Shown here piece after piece: positions 46,262 to 54,729 of a stretch of DNA of 64,000 bases. Position 1 is the first letter of the stretch. Every line of letters starts with the position of its first letter. The notes beneath the pieces were generated by a model. The model worked only from the letters and a program-made list of their open reading frames with translations, did no database searches and was not told the DNA's origin. Source of the DNA: Chthoniobacteraceae bacterium (GTDB lineage Bacteria > Verrucomicrobiota > Verrucomicrobiia > Chthoniobacterales > Chthoniobacteraceae); contig CANFTB010000015.1 of the NCBI GenBank assembly GCA_947449735.1, forward strand, positions 1 to 64,000, given 5' to 3'. Position numbers and translations under genes: made by a program.

Positions 46262-47466
46262 CTCGGAACCTCCCCTAGCAAAACTGCAAGACGCTGCGTC
46301 TCCAGTCCGAAGGCCTCCCACGCCTCCCTGAATTCGCCCTTGAGTAATTCAGGACGGCGTCCGCCCTCACGCCGGAGCACCCCGGCGAGCATCAGGTTTT
46401 TTCCCGAATGCTCCGGTTCAACAAATTCAAACACCCGGGAGTCATAACCGTACATTTCCAGCAACCGGGCACGGAGCGCGTCCGTGAGAATTTCGGCCTG
46501 CCGCTCCAGCAGGATACCGTGCCCCGCGACCACCGCGAGTTGCGAGGGCAAGCGGATCTGGGGCCGCAGCTCCTGATGGCAGCAGGGGGAGGTGACGATG
46601 AGGCCCGCACCGTCCCGTATGCCCTGAAACAAGGCATCGTCTGTCGCGGTGTTGCAGGCGTGCAGGGCGACCAACACATCCAAGCGCTCCTCAGGCTTCC
46701 AGTCGTCAATTCGCCCCTGAACAAAACGCAACCCGTCCATACCAAGTTCCGCCGCCAGCCTGTTTCCGGATTCGACCAGTTCGGAACGCAGCTCCACACC
46801 GGTCACGCGGGCCTCCCACCCCCTTTTTTGAAGGGCGTAAGCCAAGGCAAATGTCAGGTAGCCCTTTCCCGCCCCCATGTCAGCGACTTGAATGGGACCG
46901 CTGTTCGGCCGGCCCCAATCGTCCAGCAGATGTCCGAGAATTTCGACAAACCGCACCACCTGCCGCAATTTTCCTGCCATGCCCGGCCGGGGTTGCCCTC
47001 CAGGAGCGGTCACTCCCAGCTTTTGCATGAACGGCTCGGCCGCCAAACCCTCCCTCAGGGGATTACGCCTGTCATGCGAGCGCTCCGGAGCCTGAGTAAA
47101 CGCAGGACGGGAGACTTTGACGCGCACAACACCCGAGCGCTCCCGCCGAAACTGAAAATCACCTCCGGTGGTGAACAAATGCGCTTTTGTAAACACCTTT
47201 GCGAAGGCTTCTCCCAGCAACCGCGCGCCATCGCGCGAGGCATGGTTGCGGGTGACCTCCCGGTTTGAGTAACACTCGACCAGGGACAACATCCGCCCTT
47301 CCTTCAAATCAACGGCGCGTGCCTTGAGATTGCGGAGCCCATCCCCGGGACGGACGTCCTCTTGAGACTCGGGCGAGCTCAGGGTGAGTTTGACAAATGC
47401 AGACGCATCCCAAGCGTCTAAGAGCCTCGCTACAAAAAGCGATGGGGAATCAGGGGTTTCAGGCAC
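46258..47466 (-). CDS. Class I SAM-dependent methyltransferase (Methyltransf_32-like)
   Basis: 402 residues. The first 190 are unassigned, with basic segments. The methyltransferase core from about 195 has VADMGAGKGYLTFALAYAL, VTGVELRSELVESGNRLAAE, DVLVALHACNTATDDALFQG and TSPCCHQELRPQI; the Ser-Pro-Cys-Cys-His motif is typical of the METTL25/RRNAD1-like group. It is predicted to modify RNA or protein, but the substrate is unknown. GTG start. Its coupling to the Rsm22-like gene suggests a shared ribosome or RNA task (inference). Confidence 0.8.
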   Translation of the reverse strand: MPETPDSPSLFVARLLDAWDASAFVKLTLSSPESQEDVRPGDGLRNLKARAVDLKEGRMLSLVECYSNREVTRNHASRDGARLLGEAFAKVFTKAHLFTTGGDFQFRRERSGVVRVKVSRPAFTQAPERSHDRRNPLREGLAAEPFMQKLGVTAPGGQPRPGMAGKLRQVVRFVEILGHLLDDWGRPNSGPIQVADMGAGKGYLTFALAYALQKRGWEARVTGVELRSELVESGNRLAAELGMDGLRFVQGRIDDWKPEERLDVLVALHACNTATDDALFQGIRDGAGLIVTSPCCHQELRPQIRLPSQLAVVAGHGILLERQAEILTDALRARLLEMYGYDSRVFEFVEPEHSGKNLMLAGVLRREGGRRPELLKGEFREAWEAFGLETQRLAVLLGEVPR

Positions 47467-47542
47467 GGGAGGACGCTACCCCAGACTTTTAAGTACGGCC
47501 AGACGAGGTTCACTCAAAACCCAAGCCCCCCGCCCCGGCAAA

Positions 47543-47781
47543 CTACCTCTTTCCGGAACCATTGCAGGCGGCACATTTGCCAAACATCTTTCCCTCACAA
47601 AAGGCGCACTTCAGTCAGTTGTTCTTGCCGGCCCCTTGCAAAAGGAACAGGTAAAGTTGGAGGTGCAGAAACCCCTGCAAGCCCCGCATTCTTTTGCAAA
47701 TGACGGAAAAAATGCTAAGTTCTGAACGAGACAAAAGCCCAACAAAGCGATCAAAACTGGCGGCAGTTTGCACTGAAACAT
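47543..47781 (-). pseudogene. Frameshifted small secreted Cys-rich zinc-ribbon protein
   Basis: From ATG 47781 a 56-codon frame encodes a signal-peptide-like start (about 1-29, PPVLIALLGFCLVQNLAFFP) then ECGACRGFCTSNFTCSFCKG, stopping at 47611. Shifted by two bases, the next frame continues LKCAFCEGKMFGKCAACNGS followed by GKR and a stop at 47543. Joined, the two give a DnaJ-like series of CxxC-x-G zinc ribbons. One indel near 47610 thus separates the halves: a recent pseudogene, an assembly error, or a real shorter 56-residue protein. Divergent from the DUF4870 gene. Confidence 0.55.
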
Positions 47782-47825
47782 ACCCCGCCCGCCTTGCCGC
47801 CTTACCTCTTAATCCCCGCGCTCCC

Positions 47826-48212
47826 ATGTCGCTCATGATCCCACCGGCAGAACCCGAAGAAAAACAAGCGCGCACCTGGGGGATGCTCTGCCATCTCGCC
47901 GGACTCGCCGGATGTTTCGCCCCATGGATCGCCCATGTGGCGGGCCCCCTCATCGTCTGGTTGCTCAAACGCAACGACTCCGCCTACATCGACACCGAAG
48001 GCAAGGAGTCCCTCAATTTCCAGCTCTCACTCGCCCTGTACTCCATTGTCGGGTCCATTCTGCTTGCGCTGACGATCGTTGGCCTCTTTCTGATCCCCTT
48101 CTTCCTCTGGACCCTTTACGTCCTGAACGTAATTTGCGTGATCTTTGCCGCGATTCAAAGCAGCGGCGGGCAACCGTTCCGATACCCTCTGATCATTCGC
48201 TTTTTGAAATAA
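47826..48212 (+). CDS. DUF4870 small membrane protein
   Basis: 128 residues. The short polar N-terminus is followed by RTWGMLCHLAGLAGCFAPWI, IVWLLKRNDSAYIDTEGKES, LNFQLSLALYSIVGSILLAL and a final helix, giving three to four transmembrane segments in the DUF4870 (YccF/Tic20-like) pattern. The start at 47826 fits the family; the longer upstream frame would add unrelated residues. Function unknown. Confidence 0.8.
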   Translation: MSLMIPPAEPEEKQARTWGMLCHLAGLAGCFAPWIAHVAGPLIVWLLKRNDSAYIDTEGKESLNFQLSLALYSIVGSILLALTIVGLFLIPFFLWTLYVLNVICVIFAAIQSSGGQPFRYPLIIRFLK

Positions 48213-48335
48213 CAACACCCGTCACTGGGGCAGGCCTTCTTCACGTTGCCAAGAGCCGCCCCGGAGAAGATACTCCGGCCCCTGCCGCAACGCCCCCCGG
48301 AATTCCGCTTCGAGAACCCATCACCCGCCCCGCAC

Positions 48336-48842
48336 ATGAAACGCTCAATATTAGCCTTGGCCCTGCTGCTCGCGGCGAGTCCACTCCACGCGGCGGAACC
48401 CTCGGACAGGTCTCTTGAAAAACTTTTTGACCTGTCTGAAGTCAAAAAGCTCAGCGAAGCCTCCATTAACCAGGTAAACCTGATGATCAACACGATGGTC
48501 GCGGAGGCCATCGCTAAGAAGAAGCCATCGCCGGAGCAGCAAAAGGAGTACGAAAAACTCCTGCCAGGGTTCAGCAAAAGACTGCAGGTCATTGTGAAGG
48601 AGGAGATGAGCTGGCAGAAAATGAAGGCCGCCTACCTGACAATCTATCGCCAGAACTTTTCCCAGGAGGAGGTCGACAGCCTGATCGCCTTTTATCAGAG
48701 CCCGACAGGCAAGATGTTCCTCAAAAAGATGCCGATGGTGACCCAGGACTCCATGCGCGCAACGGTCGAGTTGATGGAGCCGATTTCAGCCCGCATCAAG
48801 GAATCCTCCGCGGAGCTTGAGAAGGCAATCCGGTTGAAGTGA
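48336..48842 (+). CDS. Secreted DUF2059 protein
   Basis: 168 residues with a signal peptide (1-20, MKRSILALALLLAASPLHAA). It is helical throughout, with the DUF2059 C-terminal block YRQNFSQEEVDSLIAFYQSP followed by TGKMFLKKMP. Periplasmic and probably soluble; no established function. It follows the DUF4870 gene after 123 bp and converges on the GYF_2 gene. Confidence 0.85.
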   Translation: MKRSILALALLLAASPLHAAEPSDRSLEKLFDLSEVKKLSEASINQVNLMINTMVAEAIAKKKPSPEQQKEYEKLLPGFSKRLQVIVKEEMSWQKMKAAYLTIYRQNFSQEEVDSLIAFYQSPTGKMFLKKMPMVTQDSMRATVELMEPISARIKESSAELEKAIRLK

Positions 48843-48914
48843 GACGCTGTGACGTTTTAAACGCTTTGGCTGCGGGGCCTCGGCGTGCCGCTGAAGTGCG
48901 GCCATAGGACCGCT

Positions 48915-49496
48915 CTACTCTTTGGTCTTCCCACTCGCGGGAAGAAGGCCTTCCCCGTTGGACTCCGCTGGCATCCACATCCGCAAACGCCTGTCGTAAG
49001 TGAGTTCCACCCGCCAGCGGGCGTTCTCGTGGCCTCCAAAAAACTTTCCAGCCTGCGCCTCCAGCTCGACTACAGCCCTGCCGGCCTCCTCCATGCGCAC
49101 CATGGAGGGATCAAAATCACGAAATCGCAGCCCGGTAAACCATCCCAGGCTTTCCCTCAAGACGCCCCTCGCGCGCCAGTACGCAGCAGACGGGTCCGGG
49201 GCAACCTGATGCTGCTCCTTCCAGCCTTCGCGCAAAATCGGCAAGCACACCCAGAACAGCACCAGCAACCCGACGACGACCACCGCCGAACCCGCCCCAA
49301 ACTTGAGGCGGCGCCGCGTCACCTCGCCCTTCGGCACAATGAGCTGCGTCACAGGCTGCCACTGCTCCAGTCCCTCGCACCAAAACATTGCCTCGGAGTG
49401 AACGATGCCGCTGTTCACCATGTGGCCGATCTGCTGAACCGTGTACGGTCCACGCTGCAAGCCATTTAAATGTAAAAAATACCGTTCCTGAGACAT
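48915..49496 (-). CDS. GYF_2 (DUF4339) domain membrane protein
   Basis: 193 residues. The N-terminal GYF_2 domain (5-52; LHLNGLQRGPYTVQQIGHMV, WQPVTQL) would bind proline-rich peptides in the cytoplasm. One transmembrane helix (about 68-86, AGSAVVVVGLLVLFWVCLP) and a charged periplasmic region rich in Arg/Glu follow. Function unknown. It is alone in its transcription unit. Confidence 0.75.
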   Translation of the reverse strand: MSQERYFLHLNGLQRGPYTVQQIGHMVNSGIVHSEAMFWCEGLEQWQPVTQLIVPKGEVTRRRLKFGAGSAVVVVGLLVLFWVCLPILREGWKEQHQVAPDPSAAYWRARGVLRESLGWFTGLRFRDFDPSMVRMEEAGRAVVELEAQAGKFFGGHENARWRVELTYDRRLRMWMPAESNGEGLLPASGKTKE

Positions 49497-49779
49497 GATT
49501 CAACTCTCTACGCCCTACCAAACCACCCTTTCACCGAAAAACCATCCCAGACCAGCATTTCTTTTCCGCGTCTCGTTTCCATTGAATCAGGCTCGTTTTC
49601 ATCCCGTCGTCTCTCCTCAGCGCCGGCGTTTTTTGCGCACCACACTTCAGGGCGCCTGAAAAAGCTTCACCGAACAACCGCGCGTCTCCCGGTTTTCCCA
49701 CCGCTTTCCTCCCCACCATTTCGCCACTCAGACACGCGCCTCAAAGATGAAATCGATCGCCGCGGTTGAAGCGCACGGG

Positions 49780-50238
49780 CTACTTTGTGGAAACTGGCTT
49801 TCCAGCCTCAACCCATGCGTTGAACCCCTTGTTGAGGTGATAGAGCTTTGCGAAGGACTTTCCAGAAAGCGCCGCCAGTGCACGGGAACTGCGTCCGCCG
49901 GAGGCACAATGCAACAACACCTCCCGCCCCTCGAACGCCTTCATCTTCTCTAAAAACGAAGGCGAATTGAAATTCACGTTCTGGGCGCCGGCAATGTGCC
50001 CCTCTGCAAACTCCTCCTGCGTGCGCACATCGACGACCACAATTTCCTTCGATGACGTGATGAGGCCTTCTGCCTCCGCCGGGGTGACGTTAACCACTGT
50101 GTTCATTTTTTGTTTCTGTTCGTTCGACGCGCCAACCGGATTCAAAGGCTCGGCGGCAGTTAGGGCGACCGGCGCTCCCGCGATCAGGAGTCCGAGGAAC
50201 GGAGCGCAAGCGTGAGCAAAAAAGCTATGCGTTTGCAT
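49780..50238 (-). CDS. Secreted rhodanese-domain protein
   Basis: 152 residues with a signal peptide (1-29, MQTHSFFAHACAPFLGLLIA, ending TAAEP) and one rhodanese domain: NVTPAEAEGLITSS, VVVDVRTQEEFAEGHIAGAQ, and the catalytic cysteine loop LLHCASGGRSSRAL. It is expected to transfer sulfane sulphur or act as a periplasmic thiol enzyme. The start at 50238 begins the signal peptide; a longer frame starts at 50316. Divergent from hemQ. Confidence 0.88.
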   Translation of the reverse strand: MQTHSFFAHACAPFLGLLIAGAPVALTAAEPLNPVGASNEQKQKMNTVVNVTPAEAEGLITSSKEIVVVDVRTQEEFAEGHIAGAQNVNFNSPSFLEKMKAFEGREVLLHCASGGRSSRALAALSGKSFAKLYHLNKGFNAWVEAGKPVSTK

Positions 50239-50401
50239 GCCGAACAGTTTGCGGCCTGCATTGCGCTCTGGCGATTGATATGTTTGCTCATCAAAAAAAC
50301 GCCCCGTATTCATCACGAAGCAAAGTTACGGCAGCATTCCGAAGGGCTGGACACCAATCTGAAGCGTTGCCAATTTTAGGCAGGCAATCACCATTCAACC
50401 C

Positions 50402-51238
50402 ATGAGCGACACCACAGCAACCCCCTCCCCCATCCTTCCGAATGAGGGCCTCCACGTCATCCACCTCTACCTGCGCATGGATCACGTCGAGTGGCAGTTT
50501 CTGGACGCAACGGAGCGCAAAGAGCGCCGGGCCCGACTGGCCGGCGTAGTGGCCGAACTGCGCGCCCTCCCAAGAACCCAGGTTCTTCCTTTCAGCGTCG
50601 TGAGCGCCAAGTCGGACCTTGGGTTCATGGTCCTCACTCCGGACCTGCACAACGCAGACTACGCCTCCAAGCGGCTCGCCGAGGGACTCGGACCAGGAAT
50701 GCTGACGCCCGTATTTTCATGGCTCTCGCTCACCGAGCGCAGCGAGTACACCACTACCGAGAAGGAATACACACAGACGCTCCAGGAGGAAGGCGTGGAA
50801 GCTGGCACTCCCGAGTTTCAGGAGAAGATGGAGGCCTTCCACCAAAGAATCGCCAAGTACCTCAAGTACAGGCTGGATCCAGATTTGCCCACAGGGGGAG
50901 AATGGCCGGTGCTCTGCTTCTACCCGATGTCCAAGCGCCGCAACCTGGAGCAAAACTGGTACGCCGAATCCTTCGACCACCGGAACAAGCTGATGGCCGG
51001 CCATGCGAAGGTTGGCAGAACCTACGCCGGCCGGGTGCTCCAGCTGATCACGGGATCGACGGGCCTGGACGACATGGAATGGGGAGTCACCCTGCTGGCC
51101 AAATCGGCGAGCGAGATCAAGGCCATCGTTTATGAAATGCGCTTCGACGAGGTCAGCTCGCGATACGCAGAGTTCGGAGATTTCCTCATCGGAATCCGCA
51201 TGGAAACCGAAGCCCTGTGCGACAGGCTCGGCCTGTAA
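50402..51238 (+). CDS. hemQ: Coproheme decarboxylase HemQ (chlorite dismutase family)
   Basis: 278 residues. It decarboxylates coproheme to heme b in the coproporphyrin-dependent pathway. Landmarks are the catalytic-tyrosine segment CFYPMSKRRNLEQNWYAESF and the proximal-histidine segment KLMAGHAKVGRTYAGRVLQL, then DDMEWGVTLLAKSASEIKAI and YEMRFDEVSSRYAEFGDFLI. The combination favours HemQ over true chlorite dismutase. Other heme genes are absent nearby. Confidence 0.92.
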   Translation: MSDTTATPSPILPNEGLHVIHLYLRMDHVEWQFLDATERKERRARLAGVVAELRALPRTQVLPFSVVSAKSDLGFMVLTPDLHNADYASKRLAEGLGPGMLTPVFSWLSLTERSEYTTTEKEYTQTLQEEGVEAGTPEFQEKMEAFHQRIAKYLKYRLDPDLPTGGEWPVLCFYPMSKRRNLEQNWYAESFDHRNKLMAGHAKVGRTYAGRVLQLITGSTGLDDMEWGVTLLAKSASEIKAIVYEMRFDEVSSRYAEFGDFLIGIRMETEALCDRLGL

Positions 51239-51366
51239 AACTGTCCGGAGTACGCCCCCGCCTGGCAACCTGATTCTGCCATCGCAGGAAGGAGAAGGCC
51301 CGTTTAGGGCATGGATTCCCGCCTCGGTAACGGCTAGGCTTACGCTTTAATCTCCCCCCCAGAACC

Positions 51367-52617
51367 ATGGCCACCATCGCTGTCCTAGGCACCCTCGACA
51401 CCAAGGGTGCGGAACACCAGTTCGTCGCGGACTGCATTAGCCGCAACGGCCACCAAGCCCTGCTTGTGGATGTCGGCACCGGCGCGGCGCCCACGGTAAA
51501 CCCGCACATCTCTCGCGAAACCGTGGCGGAAATGGGGGGGGTGAACCTCGGTGCTATCCAAGCCGACCGGGGCAAGGCAGTCGAACTCATGAGCAAGGCC
51601 GCTCCGCGAGTCCTGAAGAAGCTTTTGGAGCAAAAACGCATTCACGGCGTCATTTCCCTCGGCGGGGGCGGAGGAACGGCGATCGGAACCGCCGCGATGC
51701 GGGCGCTTCCGCTTGGATTCCCGAAGATCATGGTCTCCACCCTCGCTAGCGGAAACACCGCCCAGTACGTGGGCTTCAAGGATATTGTCATGATGCCCAG
51801 CATCGTTGACGTGGCGGGCCTCAATCGCATCTCAAAGCCGCTGCTTTCACGCGCCGCCGGGGCCATCTGCGGCATGGTGGAGGCGGCGCTCGAAGACAAT
51901 CCCGAGGAGGACCGGCCGATCATCTTTGCCTCCATGTTCGGCAACACCACGATCGGAGTGGAACGCGCCAAACAAATTTTGGAGGAGGCGGGATACGAGG
52001 TGATTGTATTTCACGCTACCGGGACGGGGGGGCAGACCATGGAGGCGCTGATCGAGACTGGCGTGGCCTCCGGAGTCCTCGACTTCACCACCACCGAATG
52101 GGCGGACGAGGTCGTCGGAGGGGTTCTGAGCGCGGGCCCGAAACGCCTTGAAGCGGCGGCGCTTTCCGGCACACCAGCCATCATCACCCCGGGGTGCCTC
52201 GACATGGTCAATTTTTTCGCAAAGGAAACGGTGCCGCCGAAATTCAGCGAGAGAAACCTTTACGTCCACAACCCGCAGGTGACGCTGATGCGCACCACGC
52301 CGGAGGAGGCTGAGACCATTGGCCGCGCGATTGCCGCCAAGGTCAACCTTTCCAAGGGGCCAGTGACCTTTATTCTGCCCACCCAAGGGGTGAGCGCCAT
52401 CAGCTCGCCGGGCTTCGTCTTCCACGACCCCGCGGCAGACAGCGCCCTCTTTAACGCGCTGCGACAATCCCTCCGTAAGGACATCCCGGTCGTGGAAGTC
52501 GACACCACGATCAACGACCCGGCTTTCGCCGAAATCTGCGCAAAGACCCTGCTCGAAAACATCGCTACCTTGGAAAGAACACGGGGTTATCCCGCCGCCA
52601 CGCCGAAAATGGCCTGA
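51367..52617 (+). CDS. UPF0261 / Tm-1-like ATP-binding protein
   Basis: 416 residues. The N-terminal half has the Tm-1-like ATP-binding fold (AVLGTLDTKGAEHQFVADCI at residues 5-24, ISLGGGGGTAIGTAAMRALP, ASGNTAQYVGFKDIVMMPSI). The C-terminal UPF0261 half has FHATGTGGQTMEALIETGVA, TTTEWADEVVGG and LPTQGVSAISSPGFVFHDPA. Members occur in bacteria and fungi; function not settled. It is 121 bp upstream of hisB on the same strand. Confidence 0.88.
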   Translation: MATIAVLGTLDTKGAEHQFVADCISRNGHQALLVDVGTGAAPTVNPHISRETVAEMGGVNLGAIQADRGKAVELMSKAAPRVLKKLLEQKRIHGVISLGGGGGTAIGTAAMRALPLGFPKIMVSTLASGNTAQYVGFKDIVMMPSIVDVAGLNRISKPLLSRAAGAICGMVEAALEDNPEEDRPIIFASMFGNTTIGVERAKQILEEAGYEVIVFHATGTGGQTMEALIETGVASGVLDFTTTEWADEVVGGVLSAGPKRLEAAALSGTPAIITPGCLDMVNFFAKETVPPKFSERNLYVHNPQVTLMRTTPEEAETIGRAIAAKVNLSKGPVTFILPTQGVSAISSPGFVFHDPAADSALFNALRQSLRKDIPVVEVDTTINDPAFAEICAKTLLENIATLERTRGYPAATPKMA

Positions 52618-52738
52618 CACGCAAACCCCTTAATTGTTTGGATGCATGCACTAGCATTCCAAGCGAAGGCCCGCTGCGACTCTCCGCTTCTCAGAGAGCA
52701 GCGGCTCTGGTTGAATGTTGGTTCCAAACGACCAGCCC

Positions 52739-53329
52739 ATGAGTACTCGCACCGCCCTGATCGAACGTTCCACCGCCGAAACACGGATCCGACTTCAGTT
52801 GAACGTGGATGGCACCGGGCGCAGCGACATCCACACCAAGGTGCCCTTTTTCGACCACATGCTCACGTTGTTTGCGCGGCACAGTCTGGTGGATCTGGAA
52901 ATACACACCGACGGCGACATCGAAGTCGACTTCCACCACACCGTAGAGGACACGGGCATCGCCTTGGGACAGGCTTTCGTCAGAGCCCTCGGTGAAAAGC
53001 GCGGCATCGCCCGTTACGGTTGGGCCTATGTCCCCATGGACGAGACGCTCGCCCGGGCCGTCGTAGATTTCAGCGGACGCCCCTTTCTGGACTATCGCGC
53101 TCCCGAGGGAGTTGCCTCCATGGGGGCATTCTCCTTCACCCTGGTGGAAGAGTTCCTGCGCGCTTTCGCCCACAACGCCGCGTGCAACCTGCACCTGAAT
53201 CTGCTCTACGGACGCGACGGGCACCACCTGGCGGAAGCCGCCTTCAAGAGCCTCGCTAAAGCCGTCGACCTTGCCTGCCGGATCGACCCCAGAGTGCAGG
53301 GCATTCCAAGCACCAAGGGAACGCTTTAA
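52739..53329 (+). CDS. hisB: Imidazoleglycerol-phosphate dehydratase
   Basis: Dehydrates imidazole glycerol phosphate to imidazole acetol phosphate in histidine synthesis. 196 residues, the monofunctional form. Metal-site motifs are FFDHMLTLFARHS and DFHHTVEDTGIALGQAFVRA, plus a later NLLYGRDGHHLAEAAFKSLA. Start 52739 gives MSTRTALIERSTAETR. hisH starts five bases after its stop. Confidence 0.96.
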   Translation: MSTRTALIERSTAETRIRLQLNVDGTGRSDIHTKVPFFDHMLTLFARHSLVDLEIHTDGDIEVDFHHTVEDTGIALGQAFVRALGEKRGIARYGWAYVPMDETLARAVVDFSGRPFLDYRAPEGVASMGAFSFTLVEEFLRAFAHNAACNLHLNLLYGRDGHHLAEAAFKSLAKAVDLACRIDPRVQGIPSTKGTL

Positions 53330-53334
53330 CCTTC

Positions 53335-53952
53335 ATGATCGCCCTCATCGACTACGGTTCGGGAAACCTGCGAAGCGTTTACAACGCACTGCGCTCTCAG
53401 GGAGGCGAGGTCGAAATCCTTTCCGATCCCTCACACATGCAGCGCGCATCGGGCGTCATCCTCCCGGGCGTGGGCGCGTTTGGCGACTGCGTCCAGCAGA
53501 TTCGCGAACGCGGGTTCTGGGGGCCGCTTCAGGAGTGGATTGCGGCGGACAGGCCGTTTTTGGGGATCTGCGTTGGATACCAAGTGCTCTTTGAGGGAAG
53601 CGAAGAGGCCCCCGGAGTGGCGGGCATGGGCGTCTTCAGCGGACAGGTCCGAAAGTTTCAGACCCCCGGACTCAAAGTCCCCCAGATCGGCTGGAACCGG
53701 CTCAGCCTCTCGATGCCTGACAACATCCTCTGGAACGGGCTCCCCGCCGATCCATACGTGTACTTCGTGCACTCCTTCTACCCCGATTCAAGGGATCCAG
53801 AGGTGGTCAGTGCGGAGTGCACTTACGGCGAAACCTTCGCCGCCGCCGCTTCCCGAGGACGGATCAACGGGGTCCAGTTTCACCCCGAGAAGAGCCAGGA
53901 CGTCGGCCTGAAAATTTTACAGAACTTTCTTAAAGCCGGAGCCAATCTCTAG
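53335..53952 (+). CDS. hisH: Imidazole glycerol phosphate synthase glutaminase subunit
   Basis: A 205-residue class I glutamine amidotransferase supplying ammonia to HisF. IDYGSGNLRSVYNAL, the oxyanion PGVGAFGDC, the nucleophile cysteine in LGICVGYQVLFEGSEE, and the His-Glu pair in VQFHPEKSQDVG are visible. The partner HisF is not within the window. Second gene of hisB-hisH-hisA. Confidence 0.96.
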   Translation: MIALIDYGSGNLRSVYNALRSQGGEVEILSDPSHMQRASGVILPGVGAFGDCVQQIRERGFWGPLQEWIAADRPFLGICVGYQVLFEGSEEAPGVAGMGVFSGQVRKFQTPGLKVPQIGWNRLSLSMPDNILWNGLPADPYVYFVHSFYPDSRDPEVVSAECTYGETFAAAASRGRINGVQFHPEKSQDVGLKILQNFLKAGANL

Positions 53953-53980
53953 GCTAGTCTTCGAACGCCATTCTGAATTT

Positions 53981-54709
53981 ATGCTTCTATACCCTGCCAT
54001 CGACCTGATGGGCGGACAGGTCGTCCGCCTCCGCCAAGGCAAAGCCGAGGACAAAACCGTCTACCCCGCGCCCCCGCTGGCCTACGCCAAACGCTGGAGC
54101 GAAGAAGGTGGAGACTGGCTGCACATCGTCGACCTGGACGCCGCCTTCACCGGGAACCACACCAACCTCGAAATCGTCAGCACCATCGCAAAGTCCATGC
54201 TCATTCCGGTGCAACTCGGGGGAGGAATGCGTTCGGCGGAATCCGTGAAGAAGGCCCTGGATGCGGGGGTTTCGCGCGTGGTGATCGGCACAAAGGCCGC
54301 CGAGTCTCTGTCGTTTGTGAGCGATATGGTGGATCAGTTTGGAGCGGATAAAATCGCGGTCGGCATCGACGCCAAGGACGGTATGGTGTCCGTGAAGGGG
54401 TGGACGGAAGTCTCGCAACTCGATGCGCTTGACCTTGCGAAAAAGGCCGAGGACTGCGGGGTCAAGACGATCATCTACACCGACATCGCCACCGACGGGA
54501 TGATGGCCGGGCCGAACTACCGCGGCCTCGAACGGATGCTCGCCGCCATCGGATGCGATCTGATCGCAAGCGGCGGCGTTTCAAGCCTGGGAGACATCCA
54601 GCGCCTTGGACAGTACCGCGGCATCCACGGCGCCATTATTGGCAAGGCGCTTTACGACAACGCCATCAGACTTCACGACGCGGTTGCAAGCCGCACCCAG
54701 ACGCTCTAA
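53981..54709 (+). CDS. hisA: Phosphoribosylformimino-5-aminoimidazole carboxamide ribotide isomerase
   Basis: A 242-residue TIM barrel with YPAIDLMGGQVVRLRQGKAE (catalytic Asp8 in the family), QLGGGMRSAESVKKALDAGV, VGIDAKDGMVSVKGW (the second catalytic acid), and YTDIATDGMMAGPNYRGLER. Catalyses the Amadori isomerisation before HisF/HisH. larC follows after 20 bp. Confidence 0.96.
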   Translation: MLLYPAIDLMGGQVVRLRQGKAEDKTVYPAPPLAYAKRWSEEGGDWLHIVDLDAAFTGNHTNLEIVSTIAKSMLIPVQLGGGMRSAESVKKALDAGVSRVVIGTKAAESLSFVSDMVDQFGADKIAVGIDAKDGMVSVKGWTEVSQLDALDLAKKAEDCGVKTIIYTDIATDGMMAGPNYRGLERMLAAIGCDLIASGGVSSLGDIQRLGQYRGIHGAIIGKALYDNAIRLHDAVASRTQTL

Positions 54710-54729
54710 CCGTCGGTGCGTTACTCCCC

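Noticed and set aside
49531..49719. 62-codon minus-strand frame between the GYF_2 and rhodanese genes
   Set aside because: No domain, no signal peptide, no ribosome-binding sequence; could not be supported.
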